Both the position numbers and the translations under genes were made by a program. Shown here one piece after another: positions 50,417 through 60,882 of a DNA stretch of 64,000 bases. The stretch is taken from positions 1,860,001 through 1,924,000 of the forward strand of contig JAZGUH010000331.1 in the NCBI GenBank assembly GCA_037893225.1, read 5' to 3'. The notes under the pieces are model-generated. The model ran no database searches and was not told the DNA's origin. It saw only the letters and a list, made by a program, of their open reading frames with translations. Numbering within the stretch: the stretch's first letter is position 1; every line of letters begins with the position of its first letter. Source of the stretch: Hippasteria phrygiana. Taxonomy: Eukaryota; Echinodermata; Asteroidea; Valvatida; Goniasteridae.

Positions 50417-51428
50417 ATGGAAACAAAATTAAGTAAAATATTTTACAGTCCTAGCTGGATATTGGAAAGGTACAGGCGCCATAAAAAAATTATCGTTAAA
50501 AGCCAATGTACCCGAGTCAGCCGTTAGAAATTGGTTAAGAAAACAAGCCATGTGGCAAATTTATTTACCGACCCCCAGTAATATCCCGAGACCTACGAGC
50601 CTCAATAAGGATATCGCACGACCCAATGAAATGCATCAAGCGGATCTGTTATATCTACCTCACGATGTAGTTAGACGAAAAACTTATAGATACGCGTTGA
50701 CGATTGTTGATGTGGCCACTCGATATAAAGAAGCTGAACCCTTGACGAATAAAACGAGTACTCAAGTTGTACAGGCACTAAACAAGATTTACAAAAGATC
50801 GGCCTTGTCTTGGCCTAAAACTATAAAAGTAGATCCCGGTACAGAATTTATGGCTGAATTTAATACTTTGATGCGGACTCGACAAGTAATAGTACAAAGA
50901 GGCGAGGTTGGTAATCATAGAGCTCAAGGTATAGCAGAAAGATTTAATCGTACTTTGGCCGAAAGATTATTCGGTCATCAATACGCTCAAGAAATGTTAG
51001 AGCCTACCGAGCGTAGCCGCTCGTGGGTAAAAAGATTGCCCGATGTTATAAAAGCGTTAAACGACGAAGAAACTAAATTGATATCGACTATGAAAAGCAA
51101 ACCGTTAACTCCTAAATTGGCTATGTCTCAGTTAGAAATAGGACAATTTAGTTCTTCAGGGCTCTTGAAACCGGAACAACTTTTAAGCGTAAATGATGAT
51201 ATCGTTAGATATCTTTATGCTCCTGGAGAGCCCGAAAAAGATGTTAGAAGAAGAGCTACCGATCCTATTTGGAGCTTAGAAATGTATACGATACAAAAAG
51301 GAACGACGAATCCTGGGCAGCCCGCATTGTACTGGCTAAAAGATGGTCCCAAGAGATCGTTCGTTACTAAAGAATTAATGGTCGTTCCATCAGATACTGA
51401 GTTACCACCGGCTAAATTAATTACGTAA
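50417..51428 (+). pseudogene. DDE (retroviral-type) integrase, N-terminal frameshift
   Basis: The catalytic core is complete: first Asp in HQADLLYLPHD, second in KVDPGTEF, Glu in GIAERFNRTLAERLFG, with 34 residues between the last two (DDE arrangement). A C-terminal chromodomain/SH3-like part (RRATDPIWSLEMYTI ... LYWLKDGPKRSFV) follows. The likely true start is ATG 50417 (TTAATAAAATGG context); that frame is left near 50455, where a one-base shift leads into a helix-turn-helix-like stretch (LSLKANVPESAVRNWL) and then the core. A downstream ATG at 50550 gives a clean 292-residue frame. In Polintons this enzyme inserts the element with a 6-bp duplication. Confidence 0.9.
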
Positions 51429-52897
51429 AATATCATAAGTTAGATACCCCACCCCAGCAGCGGCCATTAAACCAACGACTAAAGCAGTTTTTTCTTGTTC
51501 GTGCGAGTCTGGCGTAGGGTCTAAATTTTCTAAAGTGTCTAAATTCTGCTGGGTAGATGTACGACTCCTTTTTACAGGAGAGGGTGGGGGTACGTCTGAG
51601 ATTGGGGTTGGTAGCGGGGGTTGTGCAGGGGTTGGTGGTGGGGGTACGTCTGAGATTGGAGGTGTTGGAGGGTCTAAAGTGGGCGGTTGAGGTACGTCTG
51701 GCGGGGGTAGTGCAGGAGTTGGTGGTGGGGTACGTCTGGCTCTGGCGGTTGAGGTACGTCTGAGTTCAAATTGATATTTAATCCTATCGATGAATCTGGC
51801 GTAGCTATCTGTATATTATTATTATAACCTCGATGAATACCGACTAAAAGCTCCATATTTGATGGAATCAAGTATAATCCGGGGCTTATCACAAAGTTTA
51901 ACGAGCTTCTAGCGTACTGTAAAGAATCTTGAAATCTGGTTATAGAAGCTTCTAAGTCCGTAGGACTATTGATAACATCTTCTACTATATTTTCAAATTG
52001 TCTTTGGGCATCCAATCCAGTACCTGCAGTTAGTATACTCGTTTTTGTTTGGGCTTGCGCACTAAGTATGGCGTACACGTACGTTCTAACGCTTTCGTTT
52101 ATTTTTTCTATACCAACGTCGGTAAACGAGTTCGTCTGACGTATAAACTTTCTAAAGCCAAGTCGTACAACGTCTACGGATTGTCTGATATACATGACAG
52201 TGTATACTTACCATGAATATACGTATCATCTGGCACGGTAAAACCCATGTTGTAACCACCACCAGGTTGTGGATCTAAGTCTTGCTTATAAGGTGTATAA
52301 TCTATACCAGGTACCGGTAAATATTGATGCGAGTCTCTATCGTAATAGTATGCAGTACCTAGCCCCGCTGATGCTAAGTCTACGGTCTGTTTAAAACTCG
52401 CGTTTGGATCGGCTTGAAAGCGTCGACAAGTATTAGTATAAGCACCGTGATCGATGCTATTGTTTAGATCGTCGAATACATCGTCGTTTGGAACTGGGCA
52501 TTTTAGAAAGTAAAGTATGTGAAATATACGTGAAACTTGAATAAAGCCGATAGAACGGGGTTTTCATGTAACAATAAGTCTAGTCCTCACAACCCGATGT
52601 TGCGCACCAAAATGCAAAGTTGAGTTGATTTTGATAAAACGTCATGTGGTCTGATGCATAACGTTCGACTGGTTCTTCGTTTTTTATGTCGGACATTTTA
52701 TAAGCGCTAAATATGTCTACTAAATTAGTGTTAAAAAACCCGTTGTTGTTGGCGTTTACGATGATGTTAAGTTGACTCAAGTTCAAGTTCAACGGCGTTA
52801 TCCTCGAGCGAATTGCTTCGTTCTTGTCAGACAGCCTAGAAATCTTATCGCTAACGCTTTGTACATGTTTATCATCGTGACCTCCAGCTAGATTCAT
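51418..52897 (-). pseudogene. Large accessory (candidate minor capsid) protein in several broken frames
   Basis: Pieces in order: 52897-52580 (SDKISRLSDKNEAIRSRITP, NLNLSQLNIIV, NQLNFAFWCATSGCED); a second frame about 52530-52205 (TYTPYKQ-like YTPYKQDLDPQPGGGYN); a third from 52195 (FTDVGIEKINESVRTYVYAI, then ILTAGTGLDAQRQFENIVED and LELLVG-type NMELLVGIHRGYNN) to about 51680 with a proline-rich linker; and a last frame ending in a hydrophobic helix (ALVVGLMAAAGVGYLTYDIL) and TAA at 51418-51420. Shifts lie near 52575, 52200 and 51680-51740. Together this is one gene of about 490 codons with a C-terminal membrane anchor. It overlaps the integrase end by about 11 bp, tail to tail. Function unknown. 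Confidence 0.62.
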
Positions 52898-53002
52898 GAT
52901 ATCTCGAGCATTTTTTATTGTTTGTTTATTACGTCTAAAAATTTCACAAATTGAGCGAATTTCATTTCTATTTTTTTAAACCAAATATTTTAGTTTAATA
53001 AA

Positions 53003-53700
53003 ATGGAATCGCACGTTTTTGAAATGGTTGGTAGCGAACAAACTTTTAATTTATCAAAACCTATAGATAACTCTAAGGGAGATTACTGTATGAGTTTAAA
53101 CAGCGTGATATTTACCGCGGGGTTTTATAATATAACTAGTAGTAGCGAAATTCTCTATTTTATAAATCAAATCGATCCAAACACGGGGGAAAAACGGGTA
53201 GTACGGATGGTAAAATTGATATTCCGGCTGGATATTACGATATAGATTGGATCGGAGATAGACTTAGTAAATTAGTTTGGTTAGAAGTCTCTGTAGATAA
53301 ACTTAATAAAAAGATATCTTTCTATATAACGAAAGAAAATATCGTTCTACGCTTTGATAAAAACATTAAACAATTGTTGGGGATATCAGAAGAAAAATAA
53401 GTTTTTGGTGTAGATTACATAGGGCATTATAATACAACACCTATCGATACAGTTTGTTTACATTGCGATCAGTTATCTACGTCTAATAATTTCTATAACG
53501 GAAGTGGTACGTACTTGTTATACGATATACCGATAACGAAAAGAGATGATACGATTATCAAAAATATAAGATTAACCGCTCATAGACTCGCGGGTGCTAA
53601 GATAAACCAACTTAGCTTTAGTATCAAAGACCGCGACGGCGAGTTAATCGATAATCGAGGAAAAAAGATTAGTTTTAACTTGACGATCGGTAAATTTTAA
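53003..53700 (+). pseudogene. Tandem gene copy 1: virion-type protein, frameshift and stop
   Basis: ATG at 53003 (TTTAATAAAATGG) starts MESHVFEMVGSEQTFNLSKP, nearly identical to copy 2 at 53733. The frame is lost near 53205-53225; the protein continues in another frame (LVWLEVSVDKLNKKISFYI), meets TAA at 53398-53400, and goes on in the same frame (LHCDQLSTSNNFYNGSGTYL) to TAA at 53698-53700. The pattern of an N-terminal beta-rich part, LLGI and a Y/FNG..TYL...P block reminds me of proteins found with this lineage elsewhere. A fibre or minor capsid role is only a guess. Confidence 0.6.
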
Positions 53701-53732
53701 AAAATCTAAAGATTTTTTTACGTTTGATTAAA

Positions 53733-54464
53733 ATGGAATCGCACATTTTTGAAATGGTTGGTAGCGAACAAACTTTTAGTTTATCAAAACCTATAGATAA
53801 CTCTAAGGGAGATTACTGTATGAGTTTAAACAATGCGATATTTACCATCGGTTTTTATAATATAACTCAACGTATGACTATAGGATGGGCATTATTTAAA
53901 ATCGATAGTTCAACTAACGGTGAAATGGTAATTCCAAATGGAAATTTTGATATTGATGGGTTAATAGCTGAACCTAATAAATTAACTTTGTTTACAGCTT
54001 CCGCGGACAAGCTTAATAAAAAGATTGTTTTTAATGCCGTTAGTATTGATTCGAAAATTATTGATGTTATCATTAGTTTCGATCAACATTCTCAAAAAGT
54101 GTTGGGTCTACAAACCGCTTTATGGCACCCCATGACTGAGGGTGAACTTGTAGGACATTATAATATTAATTATGTGAATACAGTTTTTTTACATTGCGGC
54201 GAATTATCTACGTATAATAATTTCTATAATGGAAGGAGCACGCACTTGTTAGACGTTATACCGATTATATATATTAACTCTAATTCGGATACAATCGCGT
54301 CGTTGCAGAATCAAAGAAAAACTGTCATACCGCTAATTAGGAGTAAAATACCTGAACTGAGTTTTTCTTTCAGAGACTGCAACGGTGCGTTAATAGATAA
54401 TAACCATAAGAGATTTATTTTTCGAGTAGATATTTATAAAAATTCTTGTTCTACGAGTCTATAG
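53733..54464 (+). CDS. Tandem gene copy 2: virion-type protein (243 aa), intact
   Basis: Starts at ATG 53733 (GATTAAAATGG); the frame is open to TAG at 54462-54464. It shares its first 40 residues almost exactly with copy 1 and the same layout afterwards (KLNKKIVFNAVSID, VLGLQTALW, LHCGELSTYNNFYNGRSTHL), but the middle has diverged a lot. The 3' end overlaps the polymerase gene tail to tail by 14 bp. Function unknown; it is the only long gene of the element besides the capsid body that is unbroken. Confidence 0.6.
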   Translation: MESHIFEMVGSEQTFSLSKPIDNSKGDYCMSLNNAIFTIGFYNITQRMTIGWALFKIDSSTNGEMVIPNGNFDIDGLIAEPNKLTLFTASADKLNKKIVFNAVSIDSKIIDVIISFDQHSQKVLGLQTALWHPMTEGELVGHYNINYVNTVFLHCGELSTYNNFYNGRSTHLLDVIPIIYINSNSDTIASLQNQRKTVIPLIRSKIPELSFSFRDCNGALIDNNHKRFIFRVDIYKNSCSTSL

Positions 54465-57400
54465 AACGGTGACCATAAGCCAGAGTATTAACACCATCTG
54501 GTAAAATATATCTCTTCGTATCTAAAGGATTTAACGATTGTTTAACTTGAGCCTCCGTGTATATCATGTGATGTTCAGACCCAATTTTTATCATATTGTT
54601 TGAATAGCATTTGCTCGCTAAAACACAATTTTTATAATTTTCGTAAGATAGATCGTTGTTTATAGTAACTTTGTTGATCCCTTTAGCCTTCTTTATACTA
54701 TCGTTATCGTCGTATAAAATCGAGTACATCTTTGATCTGATGCATGCAGCTTCGCTTATAACTTTTCCTCCGCATTCGTCTTTAAATTTACCGATGACTT
54801 TCTTGTTAGTCTCGTCGTATAAAAAGTGGCTTTTCTCGTAGTTGCTAAAATCGTACAAGTCAGACTGTTTTTTCATGTCTAGATAATAAACGTCTTTCGT
54901 ATAGACAATCAACAACAAACTGTCTGTGTCGGTATACATCAACCTTATTCCGTCCCCATACGTCTTTTTTAACGTATCGTAGTAAAAGTCGTACATGAGA
55001 GTTTTTGATAAGTCCAAGATACTAACGACGCAATAGATTGGTTTGTATAAATTGACTTTAGTTATGTAGGATTCTACAAATGATAAACCGCATTCTTCAA
55101 ACGCGGTAGTAGACTTGTAACTCGGTTTAGACGTTATTGGTATTCTTCAACTTGATCGTCTCGCAGTAAAATTCCATTTATTCTATTTCTGACATTTTCC
55201 ATCGTTTTGCCAAATACCGAGTTGTTCATCAACTTAAAGAAATCCTTTTCAAAATCTGACTTCGCTTCTTTTCTTAGTTGGGTGTTCTTATCGATATACG
55301 ATTTCCTCCAAGGTTTTTGTTTAAATTGCAGAGCTCGATGTACTTTAGTTAGTTTTAGACCCAACCTCAGGCATTGTTTCAAATTGATGTAGTGTAATAC
55401 ATATTTTTCTTTAGTATATAGCGTACCCGTTAATTTCGGCGCATTAGCGCTAGATCCTATCGAATTCACCAAGTTTAGTTGATACTCCGATAACCATTCT
55501 TCCGGTATAACTATATTATCCGACGCTAGCGGATAATCATTGTGGAGGTCGTGTAGTTCGGTTGGATATTCTAGGGTTACCTCAAACATATACCCCGTTT
55601 TAGAAACGTCTTTTAGTGACATGATACGATCGTGGGTAAATTGACTCGCGGTAACCCAATTAAATCCTCCGTAGGGTAAGTATATATTGACTCATAGCCC
55701 ATCCGTATAAATTGTTGGCGTCGAGATAGAGAATATAAGAGTCTGGTTTATCCGGACTGTAGTCGTTTAGATACTCGTTATTCGCCTTGAAATATCTTGC
55801 GCTTCCAACACTCGATATCCCTCCTCTTTTCGCCTTTTCAAAAAATAAGTGTTATAAGGTCTATATCGGTCAAAAGCTCTAATTCAATTTTCGTATGCCT
55901 TAATAACGTGTTCCAACTTAGACCGGGTGCTGTATAATAGTTAGCTGGATCTAATTTATAGTTTGTTCTACATATTTGCTGTCCATATACTCGTACGGAT
56001 AAACACCCTTTTGTAATAAGATGTCCACGTTCTCTTCGCCAAAATGTTTAAAGAGTAAACTAAAAGATTCTCTCGGACAACTCTTTACCAAATTGCCAAG
56101 AGCGCTAGCCATAAAATGGAATGAGTCAATAAATATATATTGACCGACCGAAAATGAAATGTATTTTTCTGAATTTTTTGGTATGCATCCGATGCCTTTT
56201 TGGTACTTGGAAATGCCCTGCATGATCAAGTGCGCGTCGTAACCCTCTAAATTGTGAAAGACGACTGGTATTAGTGTACTATAAGGTCGCACTTGTAATT
56301 TAAGATTGCAGTAAGCGTGTGCGGCTCCGCGATATTTACCGGTGATGTGACAGTGATCTCTGACTTTTCGAAATTTGTTAATCCTCTTGCGACAAGACTT
56401 GCATTTTAACTCGATGTATCCCTTGTTGTTTTTGTACGAGTATTCTTCTTCTTCTTCTTCTTCTATTTTCAAATTGGGTTCTTCCGGCTCGTCGCAATGA
56501 CAATTACACGAGTAATTTGGGTAAATTGGTTTTTCGCAAATCCAGCACTCATATTAGAGTTTAGGTGAATTATTTCGTCTTGTAGGGTATATTCCATCGG
56601 TTTAGCGTTAGCGAGTAAGGCGTTAATTTCAGGTTCTATTTTTTTCAACGAGGCTATAAAATGATCTACCGCGTCTATACCTCTATATGTCTTTTGTTTC
56701 ATGTTACAACCATCGCATCTAACGACAACGTATGAATAACCGCAGGATCTGTGAATGTAAGTTATAATTGTGGCGCTCTCTTCGCTAGCATGCAGGAGCA
56801 GTTGTTTTTTCTAATATAGATTCAAAATCAGCGTATATTACAAAAGGTGCGTCTTGTAAATTGTTATAGTTTTTTAACTATAATATATTCTTGTCCGGTT
56901 TTGGCAATACGACTCTAGATGGGCGTGAGTCTATTCCTTCGCAATCTATCTCGTGTAATACCAACTTTTCTGGCGAATTAAAATGCGATAAACATCTCAA
57001 GCAAAAATGTTTACGATGTTGACCGTTTGTAACGCTAGACAAAAATCTAGGCAAGTTATTTATCCAGCAATAATGACCTTTAAACAACAACAAATTAACT
57101 CAAGTTGTAGCGGTTGATTTTTTTGAGAGGTATAATGGATATATCCATTTTTCGTGCCCAAACACGTTTATACGTATATTGTTTTGTCTTTCTATTCTCG
57201 ATATCTGATGTATAGGTGTGGGAAAGTTACATCTTAAAAATTTAATCCGTCATCAGTTTTATAATTAGAAGTTCTATTTCCGTTTAAATTAAATGTTGGG
57301 TTTGTTTCTATTTGGTTTTTAACTTTATCGGTATATATACCCAAAGTGGCTCTTAAACACCATCTTATACACTCTTGATCTTTGTTTTTGATGTTGACGG

Positions 57401-57880
57401 TTGCGTGTTTACTAGCGATAAATTTTGATAGTTTTACGTAAGAAGCGCCTACCAAAGGGTTAACTCTATTTATGTTGATGTAAAACGCAAGTATTTTATC
57501 TATAGTACAACCACTTCCTTCATTCGTGTATTTATCTATCGCAGACAGTATCGTTTCAAATTGTTGTCTGAGCGTAGTTTGTATATCGCTCTCGTTTAAG
57601 ACGCGATTTTGATAACTAAAATGAGTTGCCGTCGATGTTACAGTCTCACCATCCGACGTTATTTTTTATACTTTACTTTCATAGCGATCTGAAGTTTCAT
57701 CGTTCTTAGTTCTCTTAATTCAGCGGTTATTTTGCTTTTGATCATCGACGCGTGGGTGTTGTAAAATTGTTCCGGATCGTCGATAAGCAGATTTGGTACA
57801 ATTTCCAAATTTCTATAACTGTTCGCAAATCTTCTCGTCTCTCGAAAGTCTGATTCTCGAAAAATATTTGGAGATTTAAA
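54451..57880 (-). pseudogene. Protein-primed family B DNA polymerase, many frameshifts
   Basis: Reads from about 57880 down to 54451. In order: an N-terminal helical region (LVGASYVKLSKFIASKHATV at 57455, then CIRWCLRATLG); a zinc-binding HYCWINNL...CLRCLSHF...H part (57093-56880); KTYRGIDAVDHFI (56700); a cysteine/histidine segment with VRDHCHITGKYRGAAHAYCN resembling an HNH-like knuckle; exonuclease motif FHNLEGYDAHLIM (about 56230); motif A YLDANNLYG (about 55715); motif B KLMNNSVFGKT (about 55215); motif C YTDTDS (about 54918-54935). Frame changes occur near 56545, 55950, 55845, 55685 and 55133, with more in the N-terminal half. All catalytic motifs survive. In Polintons this enzyme copies the genome from a protein primer. 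Dead here. Confidence 0.88.
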
Positions 57881-58171
57881 TCATTTTATAGCCTCGATGT
57901 AATCTTTTTTCAGCGCTTTACCATTTCTACCCGTAGAAGTGACTTGAATATTGTTATCGCGTATGATTTGCGCTAGACTTTCTTTAGTTTTAACTCTCAA
58001 ATTTTTAAATTTGTTTTCCTCTTTCTTTATAGCGTAAATATAATCTAGCCTGATATATACACCGTTGCGTCCTGTTGGTGTTCCTAAAGAAAAGTTATAC
58101 TTATCGATATATTTTTTGTGTGTTATTTTGTTCCATCTATTGTATCCATGAATCAAAGGTTGAATTCCCAT
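57881..58171 (-). CDS. SAP/HeH-like two-repeat domain, 96 aa
   Basis: ATG at 58171 opens MGIQPLIHGYNRW..., with two similar segments: GTPTGRNGVYIRLDYIYAIK and VTSTGRNGKALKKDYIEAIK, each following a basic helix. The pattern (helix, TSTGRNG, helix) is like SAP or HeH DNA-binding repeats. It lies just inside the right TIR and directly before the polymerase reading frames, so it may be the N-terminal domain of the polymerase separated by a stop at 57881-57883, or an own gene. Confidence 0.5.
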   Translation of the reverse strand: MGIQPLIHGYNRWNKITHKKYIDKYNFSLGTPTGRNGVYIRLDYIYAIKKEENKFKNLRVKTKESLAQIIRDNNIQVTSTGRNGKALKKDYIEAIK

Positions 58172-58223
58172 CTTTTATTATGACAATATAATATTTTTAA
58201 AATAAATAAAAAACAATTAATTT

Positions 58224-58487
58224 TTTTTGACTTATAACAAATGAAATTAATTACGTAAAATAGTATGTGTGTAAACAACTAAAAAATATCTTTTTCATTT
58301 TCTGATTTTGTAGATTTTTTGCTAATTTTGGTGTATATACAGCAAAATTGAGAGAAATTTGTTGACGATTTTTAGACGATTTTTGAATTTCAAAATTTCT
58401 AAAAATTTGGTGTATATCTATACAGCAAAATTGGAGAGATTTTTGAAATAACAGATTTGTTATAGAATCGGCATCTCCTATACTACT
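58224..58487 (-). repeat. Right terminal inverted repeat of the Polinton-like element
   Basis: Inverse of 43806-44075, ending CATCTCCTATACTACT at 58487. It differs from the left copy by several substitutions and small indels, mostly in the A/T-rich middle. Confidence 0.93.
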
Positions 58488-58940
58488 CTACATCTGCTGG
58501 TTTAAACATAAAATACACTTGTAGAATAGCACAACTTTTAAGCTCTATGAAACAGGCCAGCAGTCATTAGACAGATAATGGTTGAGTAGGTCGAGAGGAT
58601 ATCATGCTTTACAAAATTGTTTGTACATGTACAGTGTATGTGCGTGTGTTCTCCCAAACAAACGTGTAGACGTATAACAATGGGAACAATATCGTCCGCG
58701 ATTCCCAAAATACGTCCGCGATTGAGATCATGTACAAAAGTTATGGGAGTCTTCCGAAAAAGTTAAAGTACAAACAAAAGAGGGAACAATAGGACGTCCA
58801 CTTGATGCACAGTAAAAGATAACAGTGCCCATTACAATAAGGCGCACACGAAATGCTGAAGTACAAGCAATGCTACTGTATGCATGAGCTAAGTAAAAAT
58901 AAGTATGTCTTTTCAACAGCTTCTCTGTATGTAATGTACA
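58488..58940. other. Right flank of the Polinton-like element
   Basis: Flank starting CTACATCTGC; no match to the left flank and no recognised feature. Confidence 0.5.
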
Positions 58941-59164
58941 TTTTTTTTCAACCCTGTATTTCCCCGAGTTATTTGGGGATTGGTCATATTATGTTGTGTA
59001 TCAATACAAAGCTTGTTTATTCTGCTTTACGATAATACCTAATTTATAACAATAGCTTGTTCCAGAGCTGAAATATTGTCTTGAGAAGATGGTAGGGTTT
59101 TTATTGATACAGAACATAATATGACCAATCCCCAAATACCTCAAGAAATACAGGGTTGAAAAAA
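58941..59164. repeat. Foldback element with about 60-70 bp arms
   Basis: TTCAACCCTGTATTTC...GGGGATTGGTCATATTATGT faces its inverse ending CAGGGTTGAAAAAA at 59164 around a 100-bp centre. Confidence 0.85.
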
Positions 59165-60568
59165 GATTCCAAACTTTTTTTGAGGAGTTTATATGACAGT
59201 TGACAGGAAAGCAAACAACCGTTGTTTGTTGTCACATCTGGCCCAAATCAAACAAGTGCTGCAAAGTGATTGAAACAATTATGGTACTGCCAGCATTTAA
59301 TAAGTTGATATTGACATATATATTACAGGTTTTTATAGCAAAAAGTATTTATCATGGGAATTAAAGTGTGCAGAAGCCATAGACCTACCGTGAATAACTC
59401 GAGTGCTTATTATCACTGCCTCCAAGGTGGTTAGCACACCAACGGAAAACTCAAAACATTGGACAACTTGCATGCGAGTATTTGTATTACTTCTCATGAG
59501 TTAGAACTCAATTTGTGGATGGGCAAGGCTATGCATTGTAAGTTTACAGGTGTGGGTGAGACACATACAGAATGGCCATATGGTACCATTTTCAAAGTAA
59601 ACAAGGTTTTACGTGAAACTAAAATCAAGAAGGCTTGTATAAGCCTTCTTGATTTTACAACTAATCATTGTAACCCAGCAATTTGTTTTATTGCATCTCA
59701 TGCTGTTTGTTTGCGACTGTGTGGGTGACCAGGCCCCTAACAGTTAACAAAATACTTCACAGCTGCTCAAATTGACTGTTATTCCCTTCATGTATCCTGC
59801 TTTTCAACTCCTACAACTTCAAAACACATTTTAAAAAAAATAACACAAAATACCTGCAAATCATTTTTTTATTTGCCGTTTCATAATAAAAACCAGACTA
59901 CAAAAACTTCAAAACAAACTTTGCTATATTAAAAGACCAAGTAAACGTGTACAAATCAAAGACCAAAATATACAATCAGAATTCCATTTTGAGTGAAACT
60001 AAAGAATTACAAAGAGAGTGGGCAACAAGAATTGCTCTTAGCACTGATAACCCTTATTTTAAATTACATTTTCTTGTATTTTTGTCAAACCTTTAAGTCA
60101 TTTGAAAACATGTTTTTTCAACCTTCTTTTCAACACTGATTAATGTCAATTGCTTGTATCTGTGAGCTATACTGAAGGGAAGGTACTGGAAATGACTGCA
60201 GCGTTTGCCGAGTGGTTCCTTATGTATTTGAGATTCGCAGCAGTAATTACCAAGAAGTCAGCATAAATCCACCTGCCTACTTCCAACCTTAGAGCAAGGA
60301 AACATACATTACACATACCCAACCACCACCTACAATGTGCCCATCAGTACTGTTGTATTCACAAATGTACTTGTACTCTTACTTCAGTTCATTTTTCATA
60401 CTTGGTACTGGTAAGCATGGAAACAAACTCACATGCTACGATCTAACGGTTGGGGTACTTGTATATATTTGTCTGTACTTAAAATGACAGTCAAACTCAT
60501 TGAACAGTACTTCACTATACAACACGTCTGTCCATTTTGGCCACTTGTGTGGTAATTAGGTGGTCACT
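59165..60568. other. No recognised gene; one small palindrome
   Basis: A perfect 16-bp palindrome pair AATCAAGAAGGCTTGT / ATAAGCCTTCTTGATT occurs at 59627-59655. Open frames lack family resemblance. The run of sequence near 59840-60160 could be a 3' UTR of a minus-strand gene, but I cannot support that. Confidence 0.45.
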
Positions 60569-60882
60569 TTAAAGAGGATGTTGATTGCCGAGAGAAGTCT
60601 GTGTCATGTTGTAGTTTTATGTAGACTGCGTATTGTAAAATAAGACAGCAATGTAATAAAAAAGTGACTTTTGAGAGCTATTTTTATCAAGGCCCCCAGC
60701 AACGACTTTTAGACAAATGGCACCAGTGGGCTAGAGGGGACTTGATAAAAAAATAGCTCTCAAAAGTCACTTTTTTGTTATTTCATTGCAGAAATAATTT
60801 GCTGTTTAATTTTACAATACACAATTTACATAAAACTACAAAATGGCACAGACTTCTCTCAGCAATCAACAGCCTCTTTAAA
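60569..60882. repeat. Large foldback element
   Basis: TTAAAGAGGATGTTGATTGC (60569) faces GCAATCAACAGCCTCTTTAA (to 60882). Inner arms include AAAAAAGTGACTTTTGAGAG facing its inverse, around a GGCACCAGTGGGCTAGAGG centre. Confidence 0.88.

Larger units (their letters stand above)
43806..58487. mobile_element. Polinton/Maverick-like virus-like element (14.7 kb)
   Basis: Long terminal inverted repeats (43806-44075 and 58224-58487) begin AGTAGTATAGGAGATGCC and enclose a Polinton-type gene set: DDE integrase, protein-primed-type DNA polymerase B, packaging ATPase, probable major capsid protein and about ten accessory genes. Base composition and gene density differ from the flanks: genes are packed and intron-less with few gaps. 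From memory, neighbouring genes resembling several of these small proteins recur in cnidarian and other invertebrate genomes, which points to one lineage. No cysteine protease gene was found. Many genes are broken, so this copy cannot be autonomous. Length is at the low end for Polintons (15-20 kb). Confidence 0.9.
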
